Positions 62,404 to 64,000 of a stretch of DNA of 64,000 bases are shown piece after piece. Each line of letters begins with the position of its first letter. Positions within the stretch are counted from its first letter, which is position 1. Location: contig NZ_OY970459.1 of assembly GCF_963853665.1 (NCBI RefSeq), forward strand, positions 1,612,001-1,676,000, in the 5' to 3' direction. Source of the stretch: Mycobacterium decipiens (GTDB lineage Bacteria; Actinomycetota; Actinomycetes; Mycobacteriales; Mycobacteriaceae). The notes under the pieces were generated by a model. That model did not search any database and was not told where the DNA came from. It worked only from the letters and a program-made list of their open reading frames with translations. The translations under genes were made by a program, and so were the position numbers.

Positions 62404-63723
62404 GTGTCGGAAGGTTTGTGGATCGCCATCGCGGTCATCGCCGCCCTGGTCGTCATTGCCGCGCTGACCCTGGGGCTGGTGCTCTACCGCCGGCGGCGGA
62501 TCAGCCTCTCCACCCGGCCTCAATCCGACGCACTGGACCGTTCGGGCGGTTATACCGCCACGTCCGGCATCACGTTCAGCCAAACGGTGCCGACCGTCGG
62601 GGAGATCGACACCAGCGGACTGCCTGCCGTGGGCGACGATGCGACAGTTCCTCGCGACGCGCCCAAGCGCACCATCGCCGACGTACATCTTCCCGAAGTT
62701 GAGCCCGAACCCAAGACCATCACACCGCCGGTTGCCGAATTGCCGCCGGAAACCCCCGAGGCCGCCCCAGCCGCCCCCGAGTTCCCCGACGTAGCTGCCA
62801 TCGCGCCGCCCGAAGGTCGACTGGAGCGACTGCGCGGACGGCTCGCCAAATCGCAGCATGCCCTCGGTCGCAGCATGCTGGGTTTGATCGGTGGCGGGGA
62901 CCTGGACGAGGACTCCTGGCAGGACGTCGAGGACACCCTGCTGGTCGCCGACCTGGGACCAGTGGCGACCGCGTCGGTGGTGTCGCAGCTGCGCAGCCAG
63001 CTGGCCACCAGCAACGTGCGTACCGAGGCCGACGCCCGAGCGGTGTTGCGTGAGGTCCTGACCAAAGAGCTGCAGCCGGGCATGGACCGCTCGATCCGCG
63101 CGCTACCACACGCCGACCATCCCTCGGTGCTGCTGGTCGTTGGCGTCAACGGCACCGGCAAGACCACCACAGTCGGCAAGTTGGCAAGGGTGTTGGTGGC
63201 CGACGGCCGACGGGTCGTGCTCGGTGCGGCCGACACCTTCCGTGCGGCCGCCGCCGATCAGCTGCAGACCTGGGCGGCGCGAGTTGGCGCAGAGGTGGTG
63301 CGCGGGCCCGAAGGCGCCGACCCGGCATCGGTGGCGTTTGACGCCGTCGATAAGGGCATCGCCTCCGGTGCAGACGTGGTGCTCATCGACACAGCCGGGC
63401 GGTTGCACACCAAGGTCGGGCTGATGGACGAGCTCGACAAGGTCAAGCGCGTCGTGACCCGACGAGCGGCCGTCGACGAGGTGTTGTTGGTGCTCGACGC
63501 CACCATCGGACAGAACGGGTTGGCACAGGCCAGGGTGTTCGCCGAAGTCGTCGACATCAGCGGCGCCGTGCTCACCAAGCTGGACGGAACGGCCAAGGGC
63601 GGCATCGTTTTCCGCGTCCAACAGGAACTCGGGGTGCCGGTGAAGCTGGTCGGGCTCGGCGAAGGCCCCGACGACCTGGCGCCTTTTGAGCCCGCCGCCT
63701 TCGTCGATGCCCTGCTCGGCTGA
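62404..63723 (+). CDS. ftsY: Signal recognition particle receptor FtsY
   Basis: The 439-residue GTPase has an N-terminal membrane helix (about 5-28), a Pro/Glu/Ala-rich linker (about 80-145) and the NG domain: G1 GVNGTGKTTT near 246, DTAGRLHTK near 328, TKLDG near 391, end VDALLG. It docks SRP-ribosome complexes at the membrane. GTG at 62404 encodes SEGLWIAIAVIAALVV. It is 17 residues longer than the M. tuberculosis protein, mainly in the acidic linker. The island with two enzyme genes lies between it and smc. Confidence 0.97.
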   Translation: MSEGLWIAIAVIAALVVIAALTLGLVLYRRRRISLSTRPQSDALDRSGGYTATSGITFSQTVPTVGEIDTSGLPAVGDDATVPRDAPKRTIADVHLPEVEPEPKTITPPVAELPPETPEAAPAAPEFPDVAAIAPPEGRLERLRGRLAKSQHALGRSMLGLIGGGDLDEDSWQDVEDTLLVADLGPVATASVVSQLRSQLATSNVRTEADARAVLREVLTKELQPGMDRSIRALPHADHPSVLLVVGVNGTGKTTTVGKLARVLVADGRRVVLGAADTFRAAAADQLQTWAARVGAEVVRGPEGADPASVAFDAVDKGIASGADVVLIDTAGRLHTKVGLMDELDKVKRVVTRRAAVDEVLLVLDATIGQNGLAQARVFAEVVDISGAVLTKLDGTAKGGIVFRVQQELGVPVKLVGLGEGPDDLAPFEPAAFVDALLG

Positions 63724-63747
63724 TAGCTCTCACACAGCAAGTTTTAC

Positions 63748-63764
63748 GTTAATCCTGATGAAAC
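63748..63764 (+). promoter_or_regulatory. Possible GlnR-like site upstream of amtB
   Basis: GTTAATCCTGATGAAAC, 104 bp before the amtB start, resembles the GTnAC-n6-GAAAC form of actinobacterial GlnR boxes, but the spacer is one base too long and one half-site base differs. Nitrogen control of amtB by GlnR is established in mycobacteria; this exact site is only a candidate. Confidence 0.25.
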
Positions 63765-63854
63765 ATGGCCGCACCATCGCCGCAACAACTACTGCGCAAG
63801 GTTCTGGATCAGGTCGTCAGTCGTAAGTCTGGGGTCCTGCCAACGCGCTTGACT

Positions 63855-63860
63855 GGAGGT
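63855..63860 (+). promoter_or_regulatory. Ribosome-binding site of amtB
   Basis: GGAGGT, 8 bases before GTG 63869. It fixes the start. Confidence 0.7.
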
Positions 63861-63868
63861 GATAGCGA

Positions 63869-64000
63869 GTGGACCAATTCCCCATAATGGGCGTTCCCAA
63901 TAGCGGCGACACCGCCTGGATGCTGGCGAGTTCCGCGCTCGTGCTGCTAATGACGCCCGGCCTGGCGTTTTTCTACGGCGGCATGGTGCGCGCCAAGAGC
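63869..64000 (+). CDS. amtB: Ammonium transporter AmtB, N-terminal part, partial
   Basis: Forty-four codons to the window end read [20 protein letters not shown], then a helix ([20 protein letters not shown]) and RAKS. [26 protein letters not shown] is the start of Amt/Mep ammonium channels. GTG at 63869 follows GGAGGT at 63855-63860. The gene continues beyond the window; in M. tuberculosis glnB and glnD follow. Located 145 bp after ftsY. Confidence 0.92.
   Translation, partial: MDQFPIMGVPNSGDTAWMLASSALVLLMTPGLAFFYGGMVRAKS

Overview
The window is from a slow-growing pathogenic-type Mycobacterium. It is GC-rich (estimated by eye at about 65%). Gene order and strands match, in reverse, the M. 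tuberculosis segment running from amtB/ftsY/smc (Rv2920c-Rv2922c) to pks1 (Rv2946c). That segment is the locus for phthiocerol dimycocerosate (PDIM, DIM) and related phenolic glycolipids. Protein lengths are close or identical to the M. tuberculosis counterparts (Mas 2111, PapA5 423, DrrA 331, FadD26 583, Rnc 240 residues). These comparisons are from memory, not from a search. The species cannot be fixed from the sequence alone; the extra genes listed below show it is not a plain M. tuberculosis arrangement.

Layout. 1-8.4 kb: the 3' end of pks1, then lppX (+), with mmpL7 and fadD28 on the minus strand (lipid transport and mycocerosate activation). 8.4-9.4 kb: divergent fadD28/mas promoter region. 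9.4-15.7 kb: mas (+). 16.0-49.5 kb: a minus-strand operon read right to left, fadD26-ppsA-ppsB-ppsC-ppsD-ppsE-drrA-drrB-drrC-papA5, followed by a sugar O-methyltransferase resembling Rv2959c. Most joints overlap by a few bases. 50.2-51.0 kb: tesA. 51.2-64 kb: plus-strand housekeeping genes sepIVA, DUF177, rnc, fpg, OsmC-like, acyP, smc, ftsY and the start of amtB. This stretch is interrupted by an IS110-type remnant after fpg and by a 2.7 kb island between smc and ftsY. The island holds an IS5-type remnant, a short-chain dehydrogenase and an Rv2952-like methyltransferase.

How the genes work together. FadD26 activates a fatty acid and loads PpsA. PpsA-E extend and reduce it to the phthiocerol chain. 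TesA is the associated type II thioesterase. Mas makes multimethyl-branched mycocerosic acids from acyl chains supplied by FadD28. PapA5 transfers them onto the phthiocerol diol. DrrABC, MmpL7 and LppX export the lipid. The two extra methyltransferases fit tailoring of phthiotriol or of the rhamnose on the phenolic glycolipid, but they sit in unusual places.

Most notable: a 24+24 bp perfect palindrome lying in frame inside ppsC; a complete-looking dehydratase dyad in PpsA, where the product needs none; near-duplicate acyltransferase blocks with G-rich linkers in ppsA, ppsB and ppsC; and the two displaced methyltransferase genes. I found no CRISPR array, tRNA, rRNA or prophage.
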